From 9FT-COMBO-48-23 sp964400675 (GTDB lineage Bacteria; Chloroflexota; Dehalococcoidia; GIF9; UBA5629): 64,000 nucleotides of DNA. This document shows, piece after piece, positions 33,456 through 42,575 of the stretch. Positions within the stretch are counted from its first letter, which is position 1. Each line of letters begins with the position of its first letter. The position numbers and the translations under genes were made by a program. The DNA lies in contig CAYNVO010000008.1 in the NCBI GenBank assembly GCA_964400675.1, positions 62,001 to 126,000 on the forward strand. The letters run 5' to 3'. Below the pieces are notes generated by a model that was not told the DNA's origin, made no database searches, and was given only the letters and a program-made list of their open reading frames with translations.

Positions 33456-33743
33456 TTAACCCTTTGACCTTACCAATAGATGGCGTAGAATCTTCCCAGA
33501 AAGCCGAAGGTTAGCTTCAAGCTCTTTAGTCGAAGTTGGCTTCAATGTGAGTTTAGTCAATACGTAATTACCCTCTGTCGACCGTTTTATAGGATAAGCA
33601 AGCTGTTTCCTTCCCCACTGATTCACTTCATCTACGCTCCCGCCGTTTTTACTGATTAACTCGCTCAATTTGGCGATAAAGTCAGGCATTTCCTCATCAG
33701 TCACTTCAGGACTGACTATAAGCACCAATTCATAACTAGGCAT
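33456..33743 (-). CDS. rpsF: Ribosomal protein bS6
   Basis: A 95-residue small-subunit protein with the family pattern MPSYELVLIVSPEV, then WGRKQLAYPIKRSTEGNYVL. It is the first gene of the long minus-strand operon. A promoter lies 30 bases upstream. S6 with S18 autoregulates similar operons in other bacteria by binding an mRNA hairpin; I did not identify such a hairpin in the short leader here. Confidence 0.95.
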   Translation of the reverse strand: MPSYELVLIVSPEVTDEEMPDFIAKLSELISKNGGSVDEVNQWGRKQLAYPIKRSTEGNYVLTKLTLKPTSTKELEANLRLSGKILRHLLVRSKG

Positions 33744-33774
33744 TCATATTACCCTCAAAACTCAAAGTCTGAAC

Positions 33775-33804
33775 ATTATAGCATATCGAAGAAAATAGCA
33801 ACAA
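33775..33804 (-). promoter_or_regulatory. Promoter of the rpsF-ileS operon
   Basis: On the minus strand: -35 TTGTTG (33804-33799), 18-bp spacer, -10 TATAAT (33780-33775). The -10 is perfect and the -35 weak. It is back to back with the ychF promoter at 33830-33858. Confidence 0.62.
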
Positions 33805-33829
33805 GCTCACGAACGAACGTGGGCATTTC

Positions 33830-33858
33830 TTGCAATTTAACCTCATCTGGCTTATATT
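33830..33858 (+). promoter_or_regulatory. Promoter of ychF
   Basis: -35 TTGCAA (33830-33835), 17-bp spacer, -10 TATATT (33853-33858), 21 bases before the TTG start. The leader is very short but includes an AGGGGG ribosome site. Confidence 0.65.
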
Positions 33859-33879
33859 TCTTTTTGCCAGGGGGATATT

Positions 33880-34980
33880 TTGGAAGTCTGCGTCATCGGG
33901 CTGCCCAAAAGCGGCAAGACAACTCTTTTCAACGCCTTGACAGGATGTAAGGCTGACACTACGCCTTATGCCAAAGCTGCCATGACTCCAAATTTTGGAG
34001 TGTCTAAGGTACCAGACTCCAGGTTTCAAGTTCTGGATAGAATATTCAGCCCAAAGAAGATTACGCCAGCTGAAGTAAAATATGTTGATATCGCTGGTAT
34101 AGCCAGAGATTTCAGCAAGGGAGAGGGGGTAAGCGGCCAGTTTCTAAACTATCTGAGCAACGCCGACGCGCTGCTCCATGTAGTCCGGGCATTTGAAGAC
34201 GAAAACGTGCCCCACATAGAAAGCAGCATCAACCCAGAAAGCGATATAGCCACCATGAACCTGGAGCTTGTGTTCTCCGATTTAACCATAATTGAAAGAA
34301 GGCTGAAAAAACTTGAAGATTCCTTAAAAGGCGCTAAGCCAGCGGAACGTGACTTTTTCCTGAAAGAACAAGTCTTGATTCAAAAAATTAAGACAGGACT
34401 AGAAAAAGATATGCCAATCTGGCGACAAAGTCTAACCGGCGAGGAAATTAAAAGTCTGGCTAATTATCAGTTTCTTACTGCTAAACCTATGCTGATAATA
34501 ATCAACGTCGGAGAGAACCAGTTGACTCAGGCATCGGCTCTCGAAGCTGAGATACGCTCGGCCTACCCACACTCCCAATTTGAAGTAGTCGCCCTGTGTG
34601 GCAAGCTAGAAATGGAACTGGCACAGTTAAACGACGCTGAAGCAGCAGAATTTCGCAATGCTCTGGGACTAACCGAGCCTGCAATTGACCGTATCATACA
34701 ACTTTCATACAAACTTCTAGGCTTAATCTCTTTCTTCACCACTGTCTCCGAGGAACTAAAAGCCTGGACAATTCCCAGAGAAACAGTTGCTCTAAAAGCC
34801 GCCGGGAAAATCCACTCTGACATAGAAAAGGGATTTATTCGAGCTGAAGTTGTGAGCTTTCATGATTTAGCTAGATGCGGCAGTCTGGCTGAAGCAAGGA
34901 AACACGGACTGCTCAGACTCGAAGGCAAAAATTACGCTGTACAGGACGGGGATATAATAACCTTCCTGTTTAATGTTTAG
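33880..34980 (+). CDS. ychF: Obg-family ATPase YchF
   Basis: A 366-residue P-loop protein of the Obg/YchF family, which prefers ATP and binds ribosomes. Motifs: G1 GLPKSGKTTL (about residues 7-16), G3 VDIAGIARDFSKGEGVSGQF, and a C-terminal TGS-like domain that ends VQDGDIITFLFNV. The G4 motif is degenerate (IIINVGE), as usual for YchF. The start is TTG at 33880; AGGGGG precedes it, and an ATG start would miss the P-loop strand. It is transcribed from its own promoter, divergent from rpsF. Confidence 0.94.
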   Translation: MEVCVIGLPKSGKTTLFNALTGCKADTTPYAKAAMTPNFGVSKVPDSRFQVLDRIFSPKKITPAEVKYVDIAGIARDFSKGEGVSGQFLNYLSNADALLHVVRAFEDENVPHIESSINPESDIATMNLELVFSDLTIIERRLKKLEDSLKGAKPAERDFFLKEQVLIQKIKTGLEKDMPIWRQSLTGEEIKSLANYQFLTAKPMLIIINVGENQLTQASALEAEIRSAYPHSQFEVVALCGKLEMELAQLNDAEAAEFRNALGLTEPAIDRIIQLSYKLLGLISFFTTVSEELKAWTIPRETVALKAAGKIHSDIEKGFIRAEVVSFHDLARCGSLAEARKHGLLRLEGKNYAVQDGDIITFLFNV

Positions 34981-35041
34981 GCAATGTTACCTTCATGCAA
35001 AATCTTGCCAGCCTAAGAAATCCATGATTTATGACGCCACC

Positions 35042-35070
35042 TTCACCATCCTTACTCCAGATGGTATAAT
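35042..35070 (+). promoter_or_regulatory. Promoter of the PEP synthase gene
   Basis: -35 TTCACC (35042-35047), 17-bp spacer, perfect -10 TATAAT (35065-35070), 36 bases before the ATG. GAGGAGGA is the ribosome site. Confidence 0.65.
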
Positions 35071-35105
35071 ACTCCCACGGGAACAACCCACAAACGAGGA
35101 GGAAT

Positions 35106-37370
35106 ATGAAACAAGGAACAAAGGCTATCCTTTGGTTTAATGAAGTAACTAAAGGTGACATTGCAATAGTAGGTGGCAAAGGAGCCAACTTGGGTGAGAT
35201 GGTCCATGCTGGAATCCTCGTGCCACCAGGTTTCATTGTAACAGCAGATGCTTACTTTAAATTCCTGAAGGCCAGCAATCTCACAGACGAAATCCGCCGA
35301 CATCTTAAGGATTTGGATGTTAACGATAGCAAAAAACTCCAAGAGGTTGCCGGCCTGATTAAGGATAAAATTTCCAGCGCACCCATGTTGCCTGACATTG
35401 TTCAGGAGATTAAAGACGCTTATCGAAAACTAGGTGGCGGACTCGTAGCAGTCCGCTCTTCAGCTACAGCCGAGGACTTGCCAGAGGCTTCCTTTGCCGG
35501 ACAACAAAGTACCTTTCTCAACATTCAGGGGGAAAATGAGGTAGTAACGGCCATACAGGGTTGCTGGAGTTCCTTGTTTGAACCCAGAGCTATATTCTAC
35601 AGACAGCAACAAGGTTTTGACCATTTCAGGGTAGGCATCGCTGTGCCCGTGCAGAAGATGATACAATCAGAGTCTTCCGGAGTTATGTTCACTGTGGAAC
35701 CTCTGACCAGTGACTCAACCAAAATCATTATTGAAGCAATTTTCGGACTTGGTGAATCTATCGTTTCTGGTGATGTCACTCCTGACCAATATCTTCTGGA
35801 TAAAAATGGAACCAGAATTATAGACAAGGAAATCCATAAGCAAGAATGGCAACTGGTAAAGGATACAAAAGCATCGGTGGGCAAGCTTGAACCTAACATC
35901 AAGACTTCCGTTCCACCATCAAAGCAAGCCAGGCAAAAGCTATCCGATAAAGATATTGTTGCCCTGGCTAAAGTGGGCAAAATGATTGAGGATCACTATC
36001 AGTTCCCACAAGACATCGAATGGGCAAAAGAGGGAAAAGAGCTCTTCATTCTTCAAACACGGCCCGTGACCACCATGAAACCAAAAGGGGAGACGAAGAT
36101 ACTTCCCAAAATAGGAGCTAAATCAATTTTAACTGGTGTCGCAGCCAGTCCGGGGATAGCTGTTGGTCCAGTCAAAATCGTGGAGGCATCACAGATAGAC
36201 AAAGTGAAGAATGGTGACGTTCTGGTAGCCGAAATGACAACCCCGGATTTCGTGCCAGCAATGAAACGGGCAGCAGCCATAGTCACCGACCGTGGTGGCA
36301 GAACTGCTCACGCAGCCATTGTCAGCCGCGAATTAGGCATCCCCTGTGTAGTAGGCACAGGGGTGGCAACCAAAACTCTGAGCGATGGGCAGGAAATAAC
36401 TGTAGATGGCTCCGGCGGAGAAGTCTATGCCGGCAAAGTAGCCGAGCCAACAACAGCCGCCCCAGCAGTTATCAGTCAGGAACGAATTAAAACAAAAACC
36501 AGAGTCTATGTGAATCTGGCTGAACCTGAACTGGCTGACACTATAGCTGCAAGACATGTGGATGGCGTTGGCCTGCTTAGATCTGAATTTATAATAGCCC
36601 AAATCGGTGGACATCCTCGATATATGCTACACGAGGGGAAGGGCGAGCAATTTATGGAAATGCTAGCCAGAAGTATTACCACTTTTGCCAAGGCTTTTTA
36701 CCCCAGGCCAGTAGTCTATCGGACTACCGATTTCAAAACCAATGAGTACAGAAACCTGCGTGGTGGGGAAAAATACGAGGAATTCGAGGAGAATCCTATG
36801 CTCGGGTACCGGGGCTGTTCAAGATATACGAGGGAAACAGAAGTCTTTAGACTCGAAGTAGATGCTATCAAAAAAGTATGCCAGCACTACGATAATCTAT
36901 ATGTCATGATTCCATTCGTCCGTTTCGTAGATGAATTGGCCGTTATAAAAAGATTCTTCGTTGCTGAGGGGTTGTACCAGTTCCCTAATTTCAAATTGTG
37001 GATGATGGCTGAAGTACCATCCAATGTCTTTCTTATAGATAAATTCTTAGATGTTGGCATCGATGGTATCTCTATCGGCTCTAATGACCTGACGCAACTT
37101 ATTTTAGGGATAGACCGAGACAATCCCAAACTGGCACCGCAATTCGATGAGAGAAATGAAGCGGTGCTCATAGCTTTAGAAAGACTCATTAGAGTGTCGG
37201 TCAGCAAAGGTGTAACCTCCTCGATTTGCGGACAAGCCCCCTCAGTCTATCCAGAACTTACTGAGAAGCTGGTAAAATGGGGCATCACCTCGGTTTCGGT
37301 AAGCCCTGACATGATTGATGAGACAAGGCATATAATCGCTGCTATTGAAGCAAAGCTTGGCCGGCCATAG
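35106..37370 (+). CDS. ppsA: Phosphoenolpyruvate synthase
   Basis: Converts pyruvate, ATP and water to phosphoenolpyruvate, AMP and phosphate, the entry to gluconeogenesis after pyruvate is made from acetyl-CoA. The 754-residue enzyme shows the ATP-grasp N-terminal domain (VGGKGANLGEMV, VAVRSSATAEDLPEASFAGQ), the phosphohistidine domain with its swivelling His in TDRGGRTAHAAIV, and the C-terminal PEP/pyruvate barrel (SIGSNDLTQ, SICGQAPS). It pairs functionally with the pyruvate-type ferredoxin oxidoreductase at 49.4-52.4 kb. It has its own promoter and is followed at 40 bases by the dGTPase gene. Confidence 0.94.
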   Translation: MKQGTKAILWFNEVTKGDIAIVGGKGANLGEMVHAGILVPPGFIVTADAYFKFLKASNLTDEIRRHLKDLDVNDSKKLQEVAGLIKDKISSAPMLPDIVQEIKDAYRKLGGGLVAVRSSATAEDLPEASFAGQQSTFLNIQGENEVVTAIQGCWSSLFEPRAIFYRQQQGFDHFRVGIAVPVQKMIQSESSGVMFTVEPLTSDSTKIIIEAIFGLGESIVSGDVTPDQYLLDKNGTRIIDKEIHKQEWQLVKDTKASVGKLEPNIKTSVPPSKQARQKLSDKDIVALAKVGKMIEDHYQFPQDIEWAKEGKELFILQTRPVTTMKPKGETKILPKIGAKSILTGVAASPGIAVGPVKIVEASQIDKVKNGDVLVAEMTTPDFVPAMKRAAAIVTDRGGRTAHAAIVSRELGIPCVVGTGVATKTLSDGQEITVDGSGGEVYAGKVAEPTTAAPAVISQERIKTKTRVYVNLAEPELADTIAARHVDGVGLLRSEFIIAQIGGHPRYMLHEGKGEQFMEMLARSITTFAKAFYPRPVVYRTTDFKTNEYRNLRGGEKYEEFEENPMLGYRGCSRYTRETEVFRLEVDAIKKVCQHYDNLYVMIPFVRFVDELAVIKRFFVAEGLYQFPNFKLWMMAEVPSNVFLIDKFLDVGIDGISIGSNDLTQLILGIDRDNPKLAPQFDERNEAVLIALERLIRVSVSKGVTSSICGQAPSVYPELTEKLVKWGITSVSVSPDMIDETRHIIAAIEAKLGRP

Positions 37371-37409
37371 CGCTATATTAAGAACAGAAAAGCAAAAATT
37401 TAAGTTCTG

Positions 37410-38444
37410 ATGGTCAATCTGAACGTTAGGCAGCGGATAGAAGAATCTGAAAACAGCCTTTCCCCTCATGCTTCGAAAAGCAGGCTCAGCCGAGGCAGAC
37501 TCAAATGGGAGGAACCTTGCCCGATACGTACAGATTTTCAGCGGGACCGAGACCGTATAATATACTCAAACGCCTTTCGCCGTCTCAAACACAAAACACA
37601 GGTCTTTATCACCCCGCTGGGTGACCATTTCGTAACACGGCTGACACATACCTTAGAAGTCTCTCAAATTGCCCGGACTATATCCAGAGCCCTAAACCTT
37701 AATGAGGACTTAACCGAGGCTATCGCTTTGGGGCATGATTTGGGTCACACTCCATTCGGCCATGTAGGTGAGCAAGTTCTAAACGAGTTATCCCCAAGCG
37801 GATTCAAACATAACGAGCAGAGTCTAAGAGTAGTAGACCTTCTGGAAAAAGACGGACAAGGATTAAACCTGACCTGGGAAGTTAGGGATGGCATCTTGAA
37901 TCATTCCAAGAGCGGAATAGAGATACTTGGAGAGGGATGGACTGAAGTCAGCACCATCGAAGGACAGGTAGTCAAGATGGCTGACACTGTTGCTTATGTC
38001 AACCACGATATCGCCGATGCCATAAGAGCTGGTGTTATAGACGAGAACGATTTACCTGCTTCTGCAGTAAAGCTACTCGGCAACACCTCCCGCCAGCGAA
38101 TTAACACACTCGTCTACGATATAGTCAGTTATTCCTTGACATCAATAGCAAATCCAAATTTAAAAAATCCAACTGTTGGAATGAATTCTGAAACCCTAGA
38201 AGTCACCAATAATTTGCGTGAATTTCTGTTTGACAAGGTGTATAATCCCAGGCTAGTCAGCAAAGACACATCAAAAGCGAGGAGGGTAATACACCTCCTA
38301 TATTCGTATTTCCTTAAACACGAGGTAAAATTACCTGAAGAATATGCATTGCGCGATGACACTGTAGAACGAAAGGTTGCCGATTATATCGCCGGCATGA
38401 CAGACCAGTATGCATTACGGATGGCTAGAGAAATCGCACGCTAA
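37410..38444 (+). CDS. Deoxyguanosinetriphosphate triphosphohydrolase-like HD protein
   Basis: A 344-residue HD-domain phosphohydrolase of the dGTPase group that removes triphosphate from dNTPs. The metal ligands are His in RLTHTLEVSQIART, His-Asp in LGHDLGHTPFGH, and a late Asp in YVNHDIADAI. The N-terminal RDRDRIIYSNAFRRLKHKTQ is the nucleotide-pocket signature of the family. Related enzymes control dNTP pools and can limit phages. The neighbours dnaG and rpoD suggest a housekeeping role in DNA metabolism. Confidence 0.9.
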   Translation: MVNLNVRQRIEESENSLSPHASKSRLSRGRLKWEEPCPIRTDFQRDRDRIIYSNAFRRLKHKTQVFITPLGDHFVTRLTHTLEVSQIARTISRALNLNEDLTEAIALGHDLGHTPFGHVGEQVLNELSPSGFKHNEQSLRVVDLLEKDGQGLNLTWEVRDGILNHSKSGIEILGEGWTEVSTIEGQVVKMADTVAYVNHDIADAIRAGVIDENDLPASAVKLLGNTSRQRINTLVYDIVSYSLTSIANPNLKNPTVGMNSETLEVTNNLREFLFDKVYNPRLVSKDTSKARRVIHLLYSYFLKHEVKLPEEYALRDDTVERKVADYIAGMTDQYALRMAREIAR

Positions 38445-38498
38445 AATGAAATTTCCATCTGCAAGCAGAAGTTTGAAACAATCGATTGGGTTTCTGAA

Positions 38499-40364
38499 AT
38501 GAGCGTAATTGATGATGTAAAACAGAGACTGGACATTGTGCAAATTGTCTCTGAATATACTAAGTTACAAAAATCGGGGCGAAATTATAAGGCCTCATGT
38601 CCGTTTCATTCTGAAAAAACCCCATCATTTTTCGTATTCCCCGAGCGGCAGAGCTGGCATTGTTTCGGCGCCTGCGGTACCAGTGGCGATATTTTTTCCT
38701 TCGTTATGAAGAAAGAGGGTATTGACTTCGGGCAGGCCCTACAGCTCTTAGCTAATAAGGCAGGGGTTCCCTTGGTTGCACTGACAACCCCAGAGAGACA
38801 GACTCAAGATAAAGAGAGGGAAAGGTTATTCGAAATCAACGAAGCCGCTGCTGAATATTATCATCATCTGCTGTTGAATACCCCGAATGGCGAGATAGCA
38901 AGAGATTATGCAGCTAAACGGGGACTATCAACTGAGACAATAAATAACTTCCAGCTAGGTTTCGCTCCAGAAGGATGGGACACCCTAAAGCAGTACTTGA
39001 AAGGCAAGAGATATGGAGAAGCAGAACTACTAGCTTCTGGTTTGTTAGTAGAGAGAGAGGATAGAAAAAACTACGACCGATTTCGCAATCGCTTAATATT
39101 CCCTATCAGAAACATCCAGGGCAGGCTTATAGGCTTTGGTGGTAGAGCATTAGATAATTCCCTGCCTAAATACCTAAACTCTCCTCAAACGCCAGTTTTC
39201 GATAAGAGCAGCAGCCTTTATGGTATTGACCATGCCAAGACAGCTATCCGTCAGAAGGACCAGGCGGTAATTGTCGAAGGCTATATGGATGCCATCGCGG
39301 CTCATCAACATGGGTATTGTAATGTAGTTGCCTCAATGGGAACAGCTATGACTGACAAGCAGCTAACTATTCTTAAAAACTCGACCAGGAATTTAATACT
39401 GGCTCTTGATGCGGATACTGCGGGAGAAGAAGCCATATCACGAAGCGGTGAACTGCTTGATAAAATGTTGCCAGTGCCACCATCCTTCTATGGGTGGGTA
39501 AGATATGAAGACGCTCACAATGCTGAGGTAAAGATTCTTATCTTACCTCAAGGCAAAGATCCGGATGAGTTAATAAGAGAGGATGCTTCACAGTGGGAAA
39601 AGCTGATAATGGATGCCAAGCCGATGGTTGACTTCATTTTTGAAAGTGCAATTGCTAAAGTTAACCTAACAAGCGCCAGAGATAAATCTTTGACTGTAGA
39701 AAAGCTCCTGCCGCTACTTTTCGAGATGAAGGACCCGTTGCGGCAAGCTCACTATCTAGAAAGGCTTGCCCGGTTATTGAAAATTGATGCACACGTCCTG
39801 GGTGACGCATTGAAAAAGTTCCGAGCCACCGAACGAAGGCGAAAAGCAACCAGAAACATGAACGCTTTCACACCTGTAGTACCTACCATAACTTCATCCA
39901 ATCCCCTGGAGCAATATTGCCTAGCTCTATTGCTTAAGTATCCAGAGCTTAAGACAGAAAGCTCGGGGCTGTCACCCGACCATTTCGAAAATACCGAAAA
40001 CCGAGAGCTGTTTATAAAATGGCAACAATGCATTGACCCTGCCTCTCTCAAGAGCAGCCTCGACAGCACTCTTCAAGAATATTTGGAAAGCCTTCTGGTT
40101 AAGGACTTGCCCCCAATCCTCAAAGAAAGTGAAACGGCACGTTGTGAAGATCTGAACCAATGCATAATTCGCTTACAAGAGAGAAGACTGAGAAACCTCG
40201 AGATTAAGAAGCAAGAGCTTTTGTCTATTGAAGCTGATATTGGCGGAACTGCGGCACAATTGGCTAAACTGAAAGAGCAGGGCTTGGAAGACGATAAGCA
40301 ACTTCGAGATGTCTTAATAAAGCAAAACCATCGCCGAAAACTAGCAAGGAGTGATGGTCAATGA
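38499..40364 (+). CDS. dnaG: DNA primase
   Basis: Lays down RNA primers at the replication fork. The 621-residue protein has an N-terminal zinc site CPFH...CFGAC (Cys-x3-Cys in the last pair rather than the usual Cys-x2-Cys), the RNA polymerase core, the TOPRIM motifs VIVEGYMDAIAAHQHG and ILALDADTAGEEA, and a C-terminal helicase-binding domain. From recall the CFGAC spelling is frequent in Chloroflexota. Its stop codon overlaps the rpoD start by four bases, giving the dnaG-rpoD pair of the classical macromolecular synthesis operon, here without rpsU. Confidence 0.95.
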   Translation: MSVIDDVKQRLDIVQIVSEYTKLQKSGRNYKASCPFHSEKTPSFFVFPERQSWHCFGACGTSGDIFSFVMKKEGIDFGQALQLLANKAGVPLVALTTPERQTQDKERERLFEINEAAAEYYHHLLLNTPNGEIARDYAAKRGLSTETINNFQLGFAPEGWDTLKQYLKGKRYGEAELLASGLLVEREDRKNYDRFRNRLIFPIRNIQGRLIGFGGRALDNSLPKYLNSPQTPVFDKSSSLYGIDHAKTAIRQKDQAVIVEGYMDAIAAHQHGYCNVVASMGTAMTDKQLTILKNSTRNLILALDADTAGEEAISRSGELLDKMLPVPPSFYGWVRYEDAHNAEVKILILPQGKDPDELIREDASQWEKLIMDAKPMVDFIFESAIAKVNLTSARDKSLTVEKLLPLLFEMKDPLRQAHYLERLARLLKIDAHVLGDALKKFRATERRRKATRNMNAFTPVVPTITSSNPLEQYCLALLLKYPELKTESSGLSPDHFENTENRELFIKWQQCIDPASLKSSLDSTLQEYLESLLVKDLPPILKESETARCEDLNQCIIRLQERRLRNLEIKKQELLSIEADIGGTAAQLAKLKEQGLEDDKQLRDVLIKQNHRRKLARSDGQ

Positions 40365-41929
40365 CTTCAAATAGAGATGATGAGCTCCTGTCCTACTTCC
40401 CAAAGAAAAGCAAAAGGAGGTTTGATTCTGAGTATATTCTTCACATGGGCGACGAACCATTTACGCCCCAGGACAATACTTGGGATACTTTCGGCAAACA
40501 CGAGTCCGAAGAAGACAGTGGCAAAATCACCTTTCCATGGGAAAGCGAGGGGGCTACTGAACTTGAATATGAATTAGCAGGCAAAGAACAAAAAGAAAAT
40601 AAGTCACAAGTTGGCCTTGAGATAGAGCATATTGAGCACGAAGCGATTGATGACCCAGTTCGTATGTATCTCCACGAGATTGGCAAAGTCTCACTGCTCA
40701 CTGCGGACGATGAGAAGGCATTGGCCAGCAAAATAGAAGAGGCCAAATATCTGGAAAATATTGAGGAGCTTTATTTTCAGCGCCACGGCGAATATCCGTC
40801 AACAGTGGATACAGTAATATATTTGCTCCGCCATTTGCTTGCCTCAAAACCTTTGATCGATATTCTTGCCAGACGGCTTAAGTTCACCTCTACAGAAAGT
40901 TTCACCAAGAGCATCCGCGACCCGAAGCTAAGAACAGCTATTGACAGCATGATCAACCAGGAACTGGTGGAAACCATAGCCAAAGAAAGCGATAAAAGCA
41001 TCCCGGAAGTTGAACAGGGACTGGTAGACATATCCACAGTCAGTCGACTTCTGCCCCCAGAATTACGTAAGATTATAGGAGAAAAAACTACCTGGAAGCA
41101 GCTAGAATCTCTGATTGCCGAGCCTGCCAATTCCGAATTCATCCCTCAGCTTCACGAACATGCTCAACAATTTAGGGCACATTTCAACAAGGTAAAAAAA
41201 ACAGCCAGGAAATCAGAAAGACACCTGACTGAAGCAAATCTACGCCTGGTGGTTAGCGTTGCCAAGAAATATGTAGGTCACGGAATGCCACTCCTTGACC
41301 TTATCCAGGAAGGAAACATTGGTCTGGTTCGCGCGGTTGAGAAATTTGAATATCGAAAAGGTTATAAATTCAGCACCTATGCTACATGGTGGATTAGGCA
41401 GGCTATAACACGAGCTATAGCCGACCAGGCACGTACCATCCGCATCCCGGTGCATATGGTAGAAACTATCAACAGATTATTGAAGGTCAATCGCCGTCTG
41501 GCTCAAGAATACGGGCGTGAACCGAGCTATGAGGAAATCGGTAAAGGTATGGAAATATCTTCAGACCGTGTAAGAGAAATACTTAAGCTGTCTCAAATGC
41601 CCATATCCTTGGAGATGCCCATTGGCGAAGAAGAAGATAGTCACCTCGGCGACTTCATTGAGGACCGAGCTACACCACCTCCCGCCGATGCAGCCTCCCA
41701 GGAATTGCTTAAGGCACAGTTGAACAAAATACTCTCTGAGCTAACAGACAGGGAGCGAAGAGTCATATTGCTCAGGTTCGGATTGGAAGACGGTCGGGCT
41801 CGCACTTTAGAAGAAGTGGGGAAGGAATTTAATGTAACTCGAGAACGAATCCGCCAGATTGAGGCTAAAGCACTACGTAAGCTGCGCCATCCCAGCCGAA
41901 GCCGAAAACTTAAAGACTATCTGGAATAA
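40361..41929 (+). CDS. rpoD: Primary sigma factor (sigma-70/SigA)
   Basis: A 522-residue primary sigma factor. After an acidic, variable N-terminus come region 1.2 (DDPVRMYLHEIGKVSLL), a non-conserved insert (about 130-270), regions 2.1-2.4 (LRLVVSVAKKYVGHGMPLLD, GYKFSTYATWWIRQAI), region 3 and region 4 with the -35-binding helix-turn-helix (LEEVGKEFNVTRERIRQIEA). It should recognise TTGACA/TATAAT-type promoters such as those listed in this window. It is coupled to dnaG by an ATGA overlap. Confidence 0.96.
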   Translation: MTSNRDDELLSYFPKKSKRRFDSEYILHMGDEPFTPQDNTWDTFGKHESEEDSGKITFPWESEGATELEYELAGKEQKENKSQVGLEIEHIEHEAIDDPVRMYLHEIGKVSLLTADDEKALASKIEEAKYLENIEELYFQRHGEYPSTVDTVIYLLRHLLASKPLIDILARRLKFTSTESFTKSIRDPKLRTAIDSMINQELVETIAKESDKSIPEVEQGLVDISTVSRLLPPELRKIIGEKTTWKQLESLIAEPANSEFIPQLHEHAQQFRAHFNKVKKTARKSERHLTEANLRLVVSVAKKYVGHGMPLLDLIQEGNIGLVRAVEKFEYRKGYKFSTYATWWIRQAITRAIADQARTIRIPVHMVETINRLLKVNRRLAQEYGREPSYEEIGKGMEISSDRVREILKLSQMPISLEMPIGEEEDSHLGDFIEDRATPPPADAASQELLKAQLNKILSELTDRERRVILLRFGLEDGRARTLEEVGKEFNVTRERIRQIEAKALRKLRHPSRSRKLKDYLE

Positions 41930-41964
41930 GCCAACAAAATATCCTGACTTCTAGGAGGAATTAG

Positions 41965-42567
41965 ATGAGAGTAATTAAAGGGTTAATAATGGTCATCGGG
42001 GTAATCGGAATTCTGGTCGCTGCTACCCTGCTCATAGGCTATTATCTTTACTCACTTTCTCCCCCAATCCAGGCAAAAATGGTGCAGATATTGCCAAGTC
42101 CAGAGGCTGCGCAAAGTTTCGACCAAAAGATAAGTTCTACGAAAGCTGAAATTGAAGCAGCAGCCGACGCCGTGCAAGCAAAACAGGTAACACTGACAAT
42201 CACTGATAGAGAAATAAACTCCAAGATGATTGAACTCAGGGCTAAAGGGGAGCTGCCCGTAAGGGAGGCACTGATCAACTTCGGCGATGGCAACTTCCTC
42301 GCCTACGCTGTGGTTGACACGCCCGGAATCAATGCCAAAACGGCTATGATAGGACAGGTAGAAATCATGAATGGCTCCCCGAAAATAGTACTGGGAGATT
42401 TCAATCTTGGCAAACTACCATTGCCTGAATCTGCAAAACAAAGAGTCGAGCAGCTGCTAAACATTATGGTGAACTTGCAACTGAGTGATGTGCCTCTGGA
42501 GATAACTAATGTCCAATTCAGTAACCATGAGCTCACAGTTACAGGAACAACCAAAACGGGTAAATGA
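41965..42567 (+). CDS. Membrane-anchored protein of unknown function
   Basis: A 200-residue protein with one N-terminal membrane segment (residues 7-31, VIGILVAATLLIGYYLY) and an extracytoplasmic domain rich in beta strands. Segments such as VTLTITDREINSKMIEL and VPLEITNVQFSNHELTVTGT recall YpmS/LmeA-like lipid-binding domains, but I cannot assign a family with confidence. GGAGGA precedes the ATG. It follows rpoD by 35 bases and is convergent with ffh, with only eight bases between the two genes. Confidence 0.7.
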   Translation: MRVIKGLIMVIGVIGILVAATLLIGYYLYSLSPPIQAKMVQILPSPEAAQSFDQKISSTKAEIEAAADAVQAKQVTLTITDREINSKMIELRAKGELPVREALINFGDGNFLAYAVVDTPGINAKTAMIGQVEIMNGSPKIVLGDFNLGKLPLPESAKQRVEQLLNIMVNLQLSDVPLEITNVQFSNHELTVTGTTKTGK

Positions 42568-42575
42568 AAACTTTA

